Notes under the pieces: generated by a model | Told to the model about the DNA's origin: nothing | Databases searched by the model: none | The model's input: only the letters and a program-made list of their open reading frames with translations | Shown: one piece after another, positions 1-6,505 of the stretch | How positions within the stretch are numbered: position 1 is the stretch's first letter | How the letters are laid out: the number at the start of each line of letters is the position of its first letter | Program-made: the position numbers and the translations under genes | Assembly (NCBI GenBank): GCA_902385025.1 | Contig: CABMDX010000326.1 | Span: 1 to 14,074, forward strand | Direction: 5' to 3' | Source of the DNA: an uncultured archaeon | GTDB taxonomy: Archaea > Halobacteriota > Methanosarcinia > Methanotrichales > Methanotrichaceae | DNA: 14,074 nucleotides

Positions 1-45
1 ATTTCTGTCTAAAAGAAGCAGCGGTTGATCGATTTAAGTTAGCGC

Positions 46-90
46 AAAAAACAGCAAGGGTTCACTTCATCCCCGACCTGAAGGTCGGGG
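46..90 (-). terminator. Hairpin plus T-run after aksF; IS200/IS605-like end
   Basis: A perfect inverted repeat lies at 71-90: CCCCGACC, loop TGAA, GGTCGGGG. On the minus strand it is followed by a run of six T at 51-46. It lies about 50 bases past the aksF stop codon, so it could end that transcript. The stem-loop and its flank (minus strand: GAATACCCCGACC, then GATGAAG) also resemble the terminal hairpins of archaeal IS200/IS605 or IS1341 elements and the end of TnpB guide-RNA scaffolds. No tnpA or tnpB reading frame is visible here, so it would be a solitary end or remnant. The hairpin is certain. Its role is inferred from memory of similar sequences. Confidence 0.55.
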
Positions 91-141
91 TATTCGTGAC
101 CCTCTGCGCTCCCATTGTAATAAAATCTGTTAACGTCATTT

Positions 142-1149
142 CTAATCAAGCTGCAGCTTCAGGTATTGCGATATGGCCTCTGTTACCTGACGGGTATTGC
201 AGCTTCCGCCAAGGTCCGGCGTCTTCTTGCCTTCCTCCAGTGCCTTTTGCACAGCGGCCTCGATCCTTTTGGCAACTTCTGCATTACCCAGCCACTTCAT
301 CATCATGGCTGCGCTGCGAATCGCACCAATTGGGTTTGCAATGTCCCTGCCGGCAATGTCTGGCGCACTGCCGTGGATGGGCTCGAAGAGGGCATAAGAC
401 TGACCTATGTTGGCGCTGGCACATAGGCCCAGGCTGCCAATAACACCCGCTGCCTCATCACTCAGGATGTCGCCAAAAAGGTTTGTGGTGACCAGCACAT
501 CAAACCTCTTCGGATTTATCACCAGATTATAGGCAGCCGCGTCTACGAGCATGTCATCATAGGCTACGAGACGCCTCCTGGCCACATCCTGGCAGGTCTT
601 GAGAAAGAGCCTGTCACTATGCAGTATATTGGACTTGTGAACAATGGTCAGATTCCGTCTCTCTCCAACCAGATCACAGGCCTTTTCTGCAATCCTCTGC
701 GAACCGCGACGGGTTATCACCCTCAATGTGCGCGACTCTTCCGCCCCTACCTCTTCCAGCCCTGAGTACAGGCCTTCAGTATTCTCCCGCACTATAATGA
801 AATCCAGATCCTTTGAGCGAAAAGGCCGGATGTTGGCATAGAGATCCAGCTCTCTCCTGAGCCTCAGGAGCACGCTCCTATAATTCGGATCAGGCGGCGT
901 AGTGATGGCTCCAAAAAGGATGCAATCGCACTTCTTGAGGGTCCGCAGATCTTCCTCGGCCATGACCTCGCCGGTCCTCTTCCAGCGAGACAGACCTATT
1001 TCCAGAGGGATCTGCTCAAATCGAGCTCCTGCTGCCTCTAATACAGCCAGAGCGCTCTTTATTACTTCAGGGCCTATGCCGTCGCCCGGCACAATAGCTA
1101 CTTTCTTAGATCCTGTACTAGACACCTCACCGCCTCCGCTATCGTCCAT
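142..1149 (-). CDS. aksF: Homoisocitrate/isopropylmalate dehydrogenase, probably AksF
   Basis: This NAD-dependent beta-decarboxylating dehydrogenase of 335 residues probably oxidises homoisocitrate and its longer homologues on the way to 2-oxosuberate for coenzyme B. Family motifs are clear: GDGIGPEV near the N-terminus, LDLYANIRP, RENTEGLY, the catalytic lysine in VHKSNIL, the metal-binding DILSDEA region, and HGSAPDIAG, whose Asp usually goes with NAD use. The segments ILFGAITTP and RVITRRGS look more like AksF of Methanocaldococcus than its LeuB (recalled, not aligned). I chose ATG at 1149 because GGGGAG lies about 7 bases upstream and the conserved fold begins soon after. The frame stays open to 1227, which would add 26 residues of poor similarity. 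The gene start overlaps the end of the upstream gene by 52 bases. A homoaconitase subunit two genes upstream supports AksF; LeuB remains the alternative. Confidence 0.85.
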   Translation of the reverse strand: MDDSGGGEVSSTGSKKVAIVPGDGIGPEVIKSALAVLEAAGARFEQIPLEIGLSRWKRTGEVMAEEDLRTLKKCDCILFGAITTPPDPNYRSVLLRLRRELDLYANIRPFRSKDLDFIIVRENTEGLYSGLEEVGAEESRTLRVITRRGSQRIAEKACDLVGERRNLTIVHKSNILHSDRLFLKTCQDVARRRLVAYDDMLVDAAAYNLVINPKRFDVLVTTNLFGDILSDEAAGVIGSLGLCASANIGQSYALFEPIHGSAPDIAGRDIANPIGAIRSAAMMMKWLGNAEVAKRIEAAVQKALEEGKKTPDLGGSCNTRQVTEAISQYLKLQLD

Positions 1150-1925
1150 GGTCCGTCTCCCCAGTGAACCGCCATTCCCGGCTGGCCGCATTTGCTGGCC
1201 TTCCCTCTTCGCTCGGAGCGACAGCAACGGGTGATGAAGGGGCCTCTGGGCTGCAAAGCGGGCTCATGGCTATTCAGGGGACATACATTTACAAATTCGA
1301 AGCTCTTATCGCGATTTGCTGCACTGAAGATCTCCCGCGAGATCTCGCAGCCTACAATTCGGGGATTGTCATGGGTCACGCGGTCTGTGTCCAGGGAACG
1401 CCCGAGGCCCGAGGCCCTGCAAGGGTAATAGACCTGATTTCCCTCGAACTTGCAGAGGTCCAGGATGCGCGGCTGGAAGCGAATCGTCAGATCGCCCAGG
1501 ACTCCGCATCCCTCCAGGCCGTTCAGGACATGGATCAGCCAGGGCGGATCAGGCGGCGAGATATCAAGTACTTCTATCGTCAGAATTCGACCAGGGTCTG
1601 GATCCTTGACGAAGGTGATGTGCTCATCCGGTCCCTGAAAGACTACTGTATTTGCTTTTTCCATGCGGCAGATCCCTGCTGCGAGCTCTATCAAATGGGC
1701 GCGTCTGCGAGTGTCCACCCTGTCCGGATAAAATACAATCTCCTTTCCGCTGGCGATCAGCTCGAGAGCCTCCACATCTCGCATAAAGCCCGTGCCGCGG
1801 CTCGACACAGCGTAGAGCCTGGGACCCGTGCGACTGATAAGGTACCGGGTTGAGAAATAAACAGGCTCTCCCCGCCGCTCCTCGTCCTTTATGCCCACGA
1901 ATTTGTAGTCTTCCGGAAAGATCAT
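1098..1925 (-). CDS. Cys-rich conserved protein of unknown function in the coenzyme B operon
   Basis: I cannot assign a function to this 275-residue protein; it resembles uncharacterised proteins I associate with methanogens. There is no signal peptide or membrane segment, so it should be cytoplasmic. It contains ten cysteines (86, 140, 158, 169, 193, 215, 234, 235, 246, 268), most in the C-terminal half, with dense stretches such as [27 protein letters not shown] and RCCRSERRG. This pattern fits metal or Fe-S binding but matches no motif I know. Its ATG overlaps the hacB stop codon (ATGA at 1925-1922), and its 3' end overlaps aksF by 52 bases, so it is probably translationally coupled to both. 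Position between two genes of 2-oxosuberate synthesis suggests a role in coenzyme B formation or its control. That role is inference from context only. Confidence 0.8.
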   Translation of the reverse strand: MIFPEDYKFVGIKDEERRGEPVYFSTRYLISRTGPRLYAVSSRGTGFMRDVEALELIASGKEIVFYPDRVDTRRRAHLIELAAGICRMEKANTVVFQGPDEHITFVKDPDPGRILTIEVLDISPPDPPWLIHVLNGLEGCGVLGDLTIRFQPRILDLCKFEGNQVYYPCRASGLGRSLDTDRVTHDNPRIVGCEISREIFSAANRDKSFEFVNVCPLNSHEPALQPRGPFITRCCRSERRGKASKCGQPGMAVHWGDGPWTIAEAVRCLVQDLRK

Positions 1926-2401
1926 GCCAATCCTTTCTGTTTTCTTCGGTGAGGGACAAGTCCGCCGTCCTGCAGTATCGCCATCAGGAAGTCAGGCAAC
2001 CTTGTTCCCTGATAGACCTTTTCACCTATGCGGACGGTTCCCGCTGCAAGGTCCACCTCCACCACCTCGCCCTCTCGTACAACCGGCTCTGCTTCCATAA
2101 GGGGGAGGCCGACATTGATGGCATTGCGGTAGAATATGCGGGCAAAGGATCTGGCCACCACCACAGCCACGCCTGCCTCCAACAAAGCTCGTGGGGCCTG
2201 CTCTCGCGAGGAGCCGCTTCCGAAGTTCTTGCCGGCCACGATCAGGTCGCCCTTTTTGACCTTAATGGCAAAATCGGGGTCCAGCCCTTCCATAACATGT
2301 GCTGCCCATAGGGCCGCATCTTTAGTGCGCAGGTACTTGCCGGGGATGATGACATCTGTATCCACATCGTCGCCGAATATCCATGCCTTGCCCCTGATCA
2401 T
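1922..2401 (-). CDS. hacB: Homoaconitase small subunit (AksE/HacB type)
   Basis: This is the small (swivel-domain) subunit of an aconitase-family hydro-lyase, 159 residues, the usual archaeal LeuD/HacB length. It works with a separate large Fe-S subunit that is not in this window. Visible motifs are [14 protein letters not shown] at residues 11-24, [14 protein letters not shown], and the downstream [18 protein letters not shown]. Directly after KYL comes Arg25-Thr26, giving YLRT. In M. jannaschii the homoaconitase subunit MJ1271 has Arg-Thr in this loop, whereas the isopropylmalate isomerase subunit MJ1277 has Val-Tyr. This points to homoaconitase in 2-oxosuberate (coenzyme B) synthesis rather than leucine synthesis. 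ATG at 2401 was chosen because the fold starts there and GGAGG lies 12 bases upstream at 2418-2414; the frame is open to 2467. It is the first gene of a three-gene overlapping operon. Confidence 0.9.
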   Translation of the reverse strand: MIRGKAWIFGDDVDTDVIIPGKYLRTKDAALWAAHVMEGLDPDFAIKVKKGDLIVAGKNFGSGSSREQAPRALLEAGVAVVVARSFARIFYRNAINVGLPLMEAEPVVREGEVVEVDLAAGTVRIGEKVYQGTRLPDFLMAILQDGGLVPHRRKQKGLA

Positions 2402-2447
2402 AATGAATCCTAACCTCCATCGGTATTTGGTTTTTCCGCTGCAAAAG

Positions 2448-2456
2448 ATATTATAT
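2448..2456. promoter_or_regulatory. Shared, near-palindromic TATA box for hacB and sufC
   Basis: ATATTATAT reads ATATAATAT on the other strand, so one element can serve as a TATA box in both directions. A start about 25 bases away would fall near 2427 for hacB, leaving a leader of roughly 26 bases that contains GGAGG. For sufC it would fall near 2477, leaving a leader of only about 10 to 15 bases. Purine-rich BRE-like bases flank it on both sides (GCAAAAG on plus, GGGA on minus). The start points are estimates. Confidence 0.6.
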
Positions 2457-2490
2457 TCCCTGGGCAAATTGATGTAACCAATTGGAGGTG

Positions 2491-3225
2491 ATGCGGCTGC
2501 TCGAGATAGTTGATCTGTCGGTCAGCATCGGAAACAAGCAAGTTCTCAAGAATTTCAACCTCAATATAGGTCGGGGCGAGACTCATGCCCTCTTTGGGCC
2601 TAACGGTACTGGAAAGACCACGCTCTTGAATGTCATCGCCGGAATTCCCAGGTATACCGTAGAAGGAGGAAGCATCATTTTCAAGGGGAAGGATATCACC
2701 CACATGTCCATGGATGAGAGAGCGCGCCTGGGGATAGGGATGGCCTTCCAGAGGCCGCCAGCGCTTCGCGGCCTGAAGCTTCGCGATCTCATCAAGATAA
2801 TCAACCCTGCAGCAGATGCGGCGGCAATTCTGAGGAAGATGGACTTTGAGACATTCGGTGACCGTGATGTCAATCGGGGCTTTTCCGGAGGCGAGGTAAA
2901 GCGCTCCGAGATGGTTCAGCTCCTGGCCCAGCAGCCCGATTTCGTCATGCTGGATGAACCAGATTCGGGTGTGGATCTGGAGAATATCAAGCTCATTGGC
3001 GAGGCCATAAACAGCCTGACCCAGAAGGATCAGAGACCTAGCCTCAGAACGAAGTCCGGCGTCATCATAACACACTTCGGCCACATCCTGGAATATATGA
3101 AAGCCGACCGGGCTCATGTCATGCTCAACGGAAGCATAGTCTGCAGCGGAAATCCGGGCGAGATCCTGGAGCAGATCAAGAGAAGCGGATACGAAGGATC
3201 CGTGGGGTGCCAATGTCCAGTATAG
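2491..3225 (+). CDS. sufC: SufC-type Fe-S assembly ATPase (SmsC)
   Basis: This cytoplasmic ABC-type ATPase of 244 residues drives the SufB scaffold in iron-sulfur cluster assembly. The Walker A motif GPNGTGKTT is at residues 36-44, the Q-loop region AFQRPP at 85-90, the signature [10 protein letters not shown] at 131-140 (the form typical of SufC), Walker [13 protein letters not shown] at 151-162, and a switch histidine lies in VIITHFGH. There are no membrane segments. The next gene, sufB, overlaps its 3' end by 13 bases. The start is unclear: GGAGGTGAT, a perfect ribosome-binding sequence, covers 2484-2492 and so includes the first two bases of the ATG itself. An in-frame TTG at 2482 would add MEV, while an in-frame CTG at 2497 is better spaced. 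I kept ATG at 2491. Confidence 0.95.
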   Translation: MRLLEIVDLSVSIGNKQVLKNFNLNIGRGETHALFGPNGTGKTTLLNVIAGIPRYTVEGGSIIFKGKDITHMSMDERARLGIGMAFQRPPALRGLKLRDLIKIINPAADAAAILRKMDFETFGDRDVNRGFSGGEVKRSEMVQLLAQQPDFVMLDEPDSGVDLENIKLIGEAINSLTQKDQRPSLRTKSGVIITHFGHILEYMKADRAHVMLNGSIVCSGNPGEILEQIKRSGYEGSVGCQCPV

Positions 3226-4424
3226 AAGAAAAAGCCCTCAAGGCACCGGTTAAGAAAGCGCAATACGGCACAGATGTGAACCTGGAGAACTACGAGTCGG
3301 AGGCAAAACCCCAGGGCCATCTGGAGAATGCCGAGGATCTGCCAATTGTTGTCAAGAAGGCTGCGCTGGATGTGGGTGTGAAGCTGGACTCTGAAGCATC
3401 TGGCGCCTATGTGCAGATGGACCAGACCGCGGTGATCGCAAAGTCGCTTTACGAGGGCGTGGAGATCATGGATATAGCTTCCGCCCTAAAGAAGTACGAT
3501 TATCTGCAGGATTACTGGTGGAAGCTGGTGGCACCGGATGCGGATAAATATACGGCCGATGTGGCCAATTCAGAGCCCGCGGGCTACTTCATCCGCGCCA
3601 AGAAGGGCATGAAGACCGTCTTTCCGGTCAAGAGTTGCCTGTATCTCGGATCGAGCAACCTCAACCAGCGTGTGCACAATATAGTCATCGCCGAGGAAGG
3701 CTCGGAGCTGCATGTCATCACCGGATGCACGACTCCGGAACATGTGCAAAGGGGCCTGCATATCGGCGTTTCGGAGTTCTTCATACAGAAGGACGCCCGC
3801 GTGAGCTTCACAATGGTGCATAGCTGGGGCAAAGAGGTCGAGGTGCGGCCAAGAACCGGAATTACCATTGCAGAAGGTGGGTCACTCTCAAATAATTATA
3901 TTCTGCTGAGGCCCGTGAAAACCCTCCAGACATTCCCAACCGCGACCCTGGCCGGTCGAGGAGCTGTGGCCAGCTTCAATACAGTGATTTACTCCACCAT
4001 GGGCAATATCGACGTGGGAAGCAATGTCAATCTCAATGCGCCGGAAACCAGCGCAGAGTCCATCTCCCGCGTGGTTTCCGTAGGCGGAGAGGTCATAGCC
4101 CGCGGACGAATGACCGGGCGGGTACCCGGCGCGCGTGCTCATCTGGAATGCGTGGGCCTGTTGCTTTCAGATAAGGGCAGGATTTACTCCATACCGGAGC
4201 TGGACGGCCAGAGCCGGGATCTGGATATGTCCCACGAGGCTGCAGTCGGCCGCATATCCGAGGAGGAGCTGGAGTATCTCATGGCCCGCGGTCTGACATC
4301 CGAGGAGGCAACAAGCGTCATCGTCAGGGGCTTTTTGGATGTGGAGATCAAGGGGCTTCCGGATGATCTGAGGCAGGAGATCAAGAACATCACCCAAAGA
4401 GAGGATCTGAAGGGGGCACAGTGA
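3213..4424 (+). CDS. sufB: SufB/SufD-type Fe-S cluster scaffold (SmsB)
   Basis: This 403-residue protein of the SufBD family forms a scaffold with SufC on which Fe-S clusters are built. The C-terminal half has the long beta-helix character of the family, with repeated turns from about residue 140 to 330, followed by the conserved helical end (SHEAAVGRISEEELEYLMAR at about 340-359). Candidate ligands include Cys142, Cys172, Cys313 and Glu329, Asp331 in IPELDG. Many anaerobic archaea have only this SufB-SufC pair, described as the SMS minimal system, without SufD, SufS or SufE; nothing else of a suf operon is visible here. ATG at 3213 was chosen over a GTG at 3207, with GGGGTG just upstream. 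It overlaps sufC, so the pair is surely one transcript. Confidence 0.93.
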   Translation: MSSIEEKALKAPVKKAQYGTDVNLENYESEAKPQGHLENAEDLPIVVKKAALDVGVKLDSEASGAYVQMDQTAVIAKSLYEGVEIMDIASALKKYDYLQDYWWKLVAPDADKYTADVANSEPAGYFIRAKKGMKTVFPVKSCLYLGSSNLNQRVHNIVIAEEGSELHVITGCTTPEHVQRGLHIGVSEFFIQKDARVSFTMVHSWGKEVEVRPRTGITIAEGGSLSNNYILLRPVKTLQTFPTATLAGRGAVASFNTVIYSTMGNIDVGSNVNLNAPETSAESISRVVSVGGEVIARGRMTGRVPGARAHLECVGLLLSDKGRIYSIPELDGQSRDLDMSHEAAVGRISEEELEYLMARGLTSEEATSVIVRGFLDVEIKGLPDDLRQEIKNITQREDLKGAQ

Positions 4425-4442
4425 GGTCTCACAAGTTCTGTC

Positions 4443-4448
4443 TTTTTT
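4443..4448 (+). terminator. T-run after sufB
   Basis: A run of six T begins 18 bases after the sufB stop codon. A second run of seven T (4495-4501) directly precedes the next gene. Archaeal transcription often ends at such runs without a hairpin. Neither has a convincing stem. I see no clear TATA box between 4425 and 4501, so the downstream gene may still be read through from suf. Confidence 0.4.
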
Positions 4449-4501
4449 GCCATTAGGAAGGAAGCAGAAAAGCACGCGAGGGCGGAGAACCACCTTTTTT
4501 T

Positions 4502-5356
4502 ATGCACCTTAATATCGCTGCAAAGATTTTGCGGGAGGCCCTCTCCGAATGGCAGAAGGACGACGCTTCGCTGCTAGCTGCAGCTCTGGCCTACTATGGG
4601 CTTTTCTCTTTCGTGCCGCTTTGCATAATAATACTGATACTCATAAATTCGCTATCCCAATTTGGATTTCTCGATGCTCAAATCGCTGCCCAGTCCCAGA
4701 ATCTCGTAGGCACACAGATGCCGAAGGCAGCAGGCGAGATGCTTTCGCAAGCTGGAGACATGGCGGCATCATTTCGCACTACTCTGCTCAGCGTCGGGCT
4801 GCTGCTATTGGGCGCTGCCGGGCTCTTCGTGCATACCAAGAGAGCCTTTCACATCATCTGGCAGCTTCCCGACAGCGAAATCCCGGCTTTGGAGACAGTC
4901 ATATCTTATTTGCGCTCTTATTTGCTCATAGGCCTCGTAGCCTTTCTGCTTCTGGTAACCTCTGTATTCACTGCCCTTCTCCTGCCCGCAGGAAAGCAGA
5001 TAGAGGATATTCTGCCGCTTCACATGCAGTTGCTGAGCCAGATCTCGTTTCTCGGATCGTTCTCATTTGTAGCGCTTCTCTTTGCAGCCACCTACAAGAC
5101 TCTTGGAGATGTAAAGCTGGCCTGGCGGGATGTACTGCCGGGCTCGGCTCTGGCGGCTCTCTTATTTGCAATTGGAAACTACTGCATCGAGATCTATGTG
5201 GGAATAGTGGATGTGGGCTCAGCCTATGGAGCGGCGGGCTCGCTTGTGGTCTTCCTCTTCTGGATCTATTATTCGGCGCAGATCTTCCTTTTCGGGGCGG
5301 AAGTGATCAAAGTGCAAAAGAGGTTCTCGAGGGAGGAAGAAGAGGATACGGGATGA
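4502..5356 (+). CDS. YihY/BrkB-family inner-membrane protein
   Basis: This 284-residue integral membrane protein of the YihY/UPF0761 family has an uncertain function; it was once misannotated as ribonuclease BN. About six hydrophobic segments are visible, near residues 28-49, 94-112, 138-161, 183-199, 212-232 and 244-268. Family landmarks are AAALAYYGLFSFVPL after the amphipathic N-terminus and the C-terminal SAYGAAGSLVVFLFWIYYSA followed by QIFLFGAEV. The tail (VQKRFSREEEEDTG) is charged and probably cytoplasmic. The only good start is ATG at 4502; it lacks a well-placed ribosome-binding site, since GGAG lies too far upstream. The gene sits 77 bases after sufB on the same strand, and nothing in it suggests a link with Fe-S assembly. 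Confidence 0.9.
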   Translation: MHLNIAAKILREALSEWQKDDASLLAAALAYYGLFSFVPLCIIILILINSLSQFGFLDAQIAAQSQNLVGTQMPKAAGEMLSQAGDMAASFRTTLLSVGLLLLGAAGLFVHTKRAFHIIWQLPDSEIPALETVISYLRSYLLIGLVAFLLLVTSVFTALLLPAGKQIEDILPLHMQLLSQISFLGSFSFVALLFAATYKTLGDVKLAWRDVLPGSALAALLFAIGNYCIEIYVGIVDVGSAYGAAGSLVVFLFWIYYSAQIFLFGAEVIKVQKRFSREEEEDTG

Positions 5357-5363
5357 TGCCAGA

Positions 5364-5379
5364 TTTTTAGGAAAAAAAA
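5364..5379. terminator. Back-to-back T-runs between convergent genes
   Basis: The 44-base gap between two converging genes holds five T on the plus strand (5364-5368) and eight A at 5372-5379, that is T8 on the minus strand. Each run directly follows the stop codon of the gene reading toward it. This is a compact two-way archaeal terminator. Confidence 0.6.
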
Positions 5380-5400
5380 GGTACCGGGCAGAGACTCTCG

Positions 5401-6105
5401 TTAGCGCCTCATGCCGCCCATGCATCTCATTCCGGATGGCCTCAATGCGACTATGTCATAATCCCCTCTGCCGGAGTTGATCTTGATCAAGGCATCATAC
5501 TCGCCGCTGTAGCTGCCGTCCGTCATGGTCAGTTTGCCCTTTCCAACGACGATGTTCTCATGGCTTGAGATGGCCAGGGAGATGTGTCCCACGACCTTCG
5601 AAGCATTGCTATCATTCTTGGATGTTATAGGGCCTGCGACAATGGCATCTATGGTGGAATTGTCATCGCCTGTGGTCTTGGACTTGATGTCGGAGAGCCG
5701 GAAGAGGTCATTTCCAATCACCAGGCTCCCATTATAGGGTGCTGCATCCATCTCGGAATAAATCTCGGATTTCATATCGGATTTGATTTGCGCCAGGGTC
5801 TTGTTGTCGGAGACAAGGCTGTTGATCTTCGCAATATCGAACTCGACCGCGCCCACGATGTTCATCTTAATGAAGTGATACTGGCTATCGCTTATGGCAA
5901 AGCCGCTGCCAGTGGAATGAACCGGCATGACCAGTGTCTCGGACGCTTTGAGGGAGTCATTATCCGGGAGACCGCCCGTCGCAAGCTTGCATCCAATGGC
6001 GGATGTGTTATTCAGGCTGCAATATGGTGCTGAAAGCGCTGGCATGACCATGAGGCATAGAGCCACGGAGGCCACCAGCATAACGGACTTGATTTGAGAT
6101 TTCAT
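5401..6105 (-). CDS. Secreted, sequon-rich protein of unknown function
   Basis: I do not recognise this 234-residue protein. It starts with a clear signal peptide: MKSQIK, a hydrophobic core at about 8-21, and a likely cut after Ala26 in PALSA. The mature part is polar and has eight N-x-S/T sequons (Asn32, 33, 49, 101, 125, 149, 164, 167), which fits an N-glycosylated archaeal surface or envelope protein. It has only three cysteines after the signal (29, 39, 228). The middle region around 95-145 looks helical and charged; the end (GMRCMGGMRR) is rich in Met, Gly and Arg. No anchor helix follows. The ATG has GGAGAT about 9 bases upstream. It is a single-gene unit with its own TATA box upstream and T8 downstream. 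Confidence 0.75.
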   Translation of the reverse strand: MKSQIKSVMLVASVALCLMVMPALSAPYCSLNNTSAIGCKLATGGLPDNDSLKASETLVMPVHSTGSGFAISDSQYHFIKMNIVGAVEFDIAKINSLVSDNKTLAQIKSDMKSEIYSEMDAAPYNGSLVIGNDLFRLSDIKSKTTGDDNSTIDAIVAGPITSKNDSNASKVVGHISLAISSHENIVVGKGKLTMTDGSYSGEYDALIKINSGRGDYDIVALRPSGMRCMGGMRR

Positions 6106-6184
6106 GATTGGCTTATCTCCTTTTATCTTTGAATAAAATGGCAGGCGCTTTCTGCCTGCACCTGCCGGTCATCATTACGACATT

Positions 6185-6199
6185 TGACGTATTAAGTCA
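6185..6199. promoter_or_regulatory. Candidate operator TGAC-N7-GTCA
   Basis: The inverted half-sites TGAC and GTCA lie 7 bases apart (centre 6192), directly downstream of the TATA box at 6207-6214 and over the expected transcription start of the secreted-protein gene. A repressor bound here would block initiation. The half-sites are short, so chance is possible. Confidence 0.3.
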
Positions 6200-6206
6200 T
6201 TATGCC

Positions 6207-6214
6207 TATATAAA
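6207..6214 (-). promoter_or_regulatory. TATA box of the secreted-protein gene
   Basis: TTTATATA on the minus strand matches the archaeal TATA consensus. The expected start point is near 6185, giving a leader of about 80 bases with GGAGAT close to the ATG. Confidence 0.65.
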
Positions 6215-6253
6215 GCTTATCGGATCCTGCCGGAAGGGACAATAATAATATCT

Positions 6254-6259
6254 AAAAAA
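6254..6259 (-). terminator. T-run ending the trp operon
   Basis: On the minus strand, T6 inside an A/T-rich stretch (6241-6270) follows the zinc-ribbon stop codon by about 15 bases. It is the likely end of the transcript that begins at trpB. Confidence 0.5.
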
Positions 6260-6273
6260 TAATTTGTAAAGAA

Positions 6274-6462
6274 TCAATCTTCCTTGTTTTCCCAGTCCTC
6301 TCGTATGGCCCTGGCCATCTCTGGATCAGCCTCCACGATCAGGGCCCCGACATAGTCGCATCTCTTGCAGTGATACATCTTTCCGGTGTAGCCTCCTGCC
6401 TCAAGGTAGAGATCGGTACTGCCGCAAACCGGACAGACCTCAACGATCATTTCGCTCTTCAT
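6274..6462 (-). CDS. Small zinc-ribbon protein
   Basis: This protein of 62 residues has two CxxC knuckles, CPVC and CKRC, about 19 residues apart, forming a treble-clef or rubredoxin-like zinc ribbon, followed by an acidic helical tail (EADPEMARAIREDWENKED). Small archaeal zinc ribbons of this shape bind nucleic acids or proteins, or act in transcription; the exact role is unknown. ATG at 6462 was chosen, although the ribosome-binding site is weak. A TTG at 6492 would give 72 residues and an ATG at 6450 would give 58. It lies 43 bases after the SGNH gene on the same strand and is probably the last gene of the trp transcript. A direct link to tryptophan is not shown. Confidence 0.75.
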   Translation of the reverse strand: MKSEMIVEVCPVCGSTDLYLEAGGYTGKMYHCKRCDYVGALIVEADPEMARAIREDWENKED

Positions 6463-6505
6463 AGTAGTCTCTTGAGTCGCAGTCGAGTTCAACTTTTTGC
6501 ATTCA

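Noticed and set aside
1150..1227. Longer aksF start (26 extra residues)
   Set aside because: The extra part is Gly/Arg-rich and unlike the family, while ATG at 1149 has a good GGGGAG site.
1164..1853. 229-codon plus-strand frame opposite the unknown Cys-rich gene
   Set aside because: The minus-strand frame has operon-like overlaps and plausible motifs; the plus-strand one has no ribosome-binding site or family.
2410..3213. 267-codon minus-strand frame opposite sufC
   Set aside because: It covers the sufC coding strand in reverse and has no family features; sufC is certain.
4549..5370. 273-codon second plus-strand frame inside the YihY gene
   Set aside because: It is the shifted frame of the membrane protein and shows a composition typical of an out-of-frame read.
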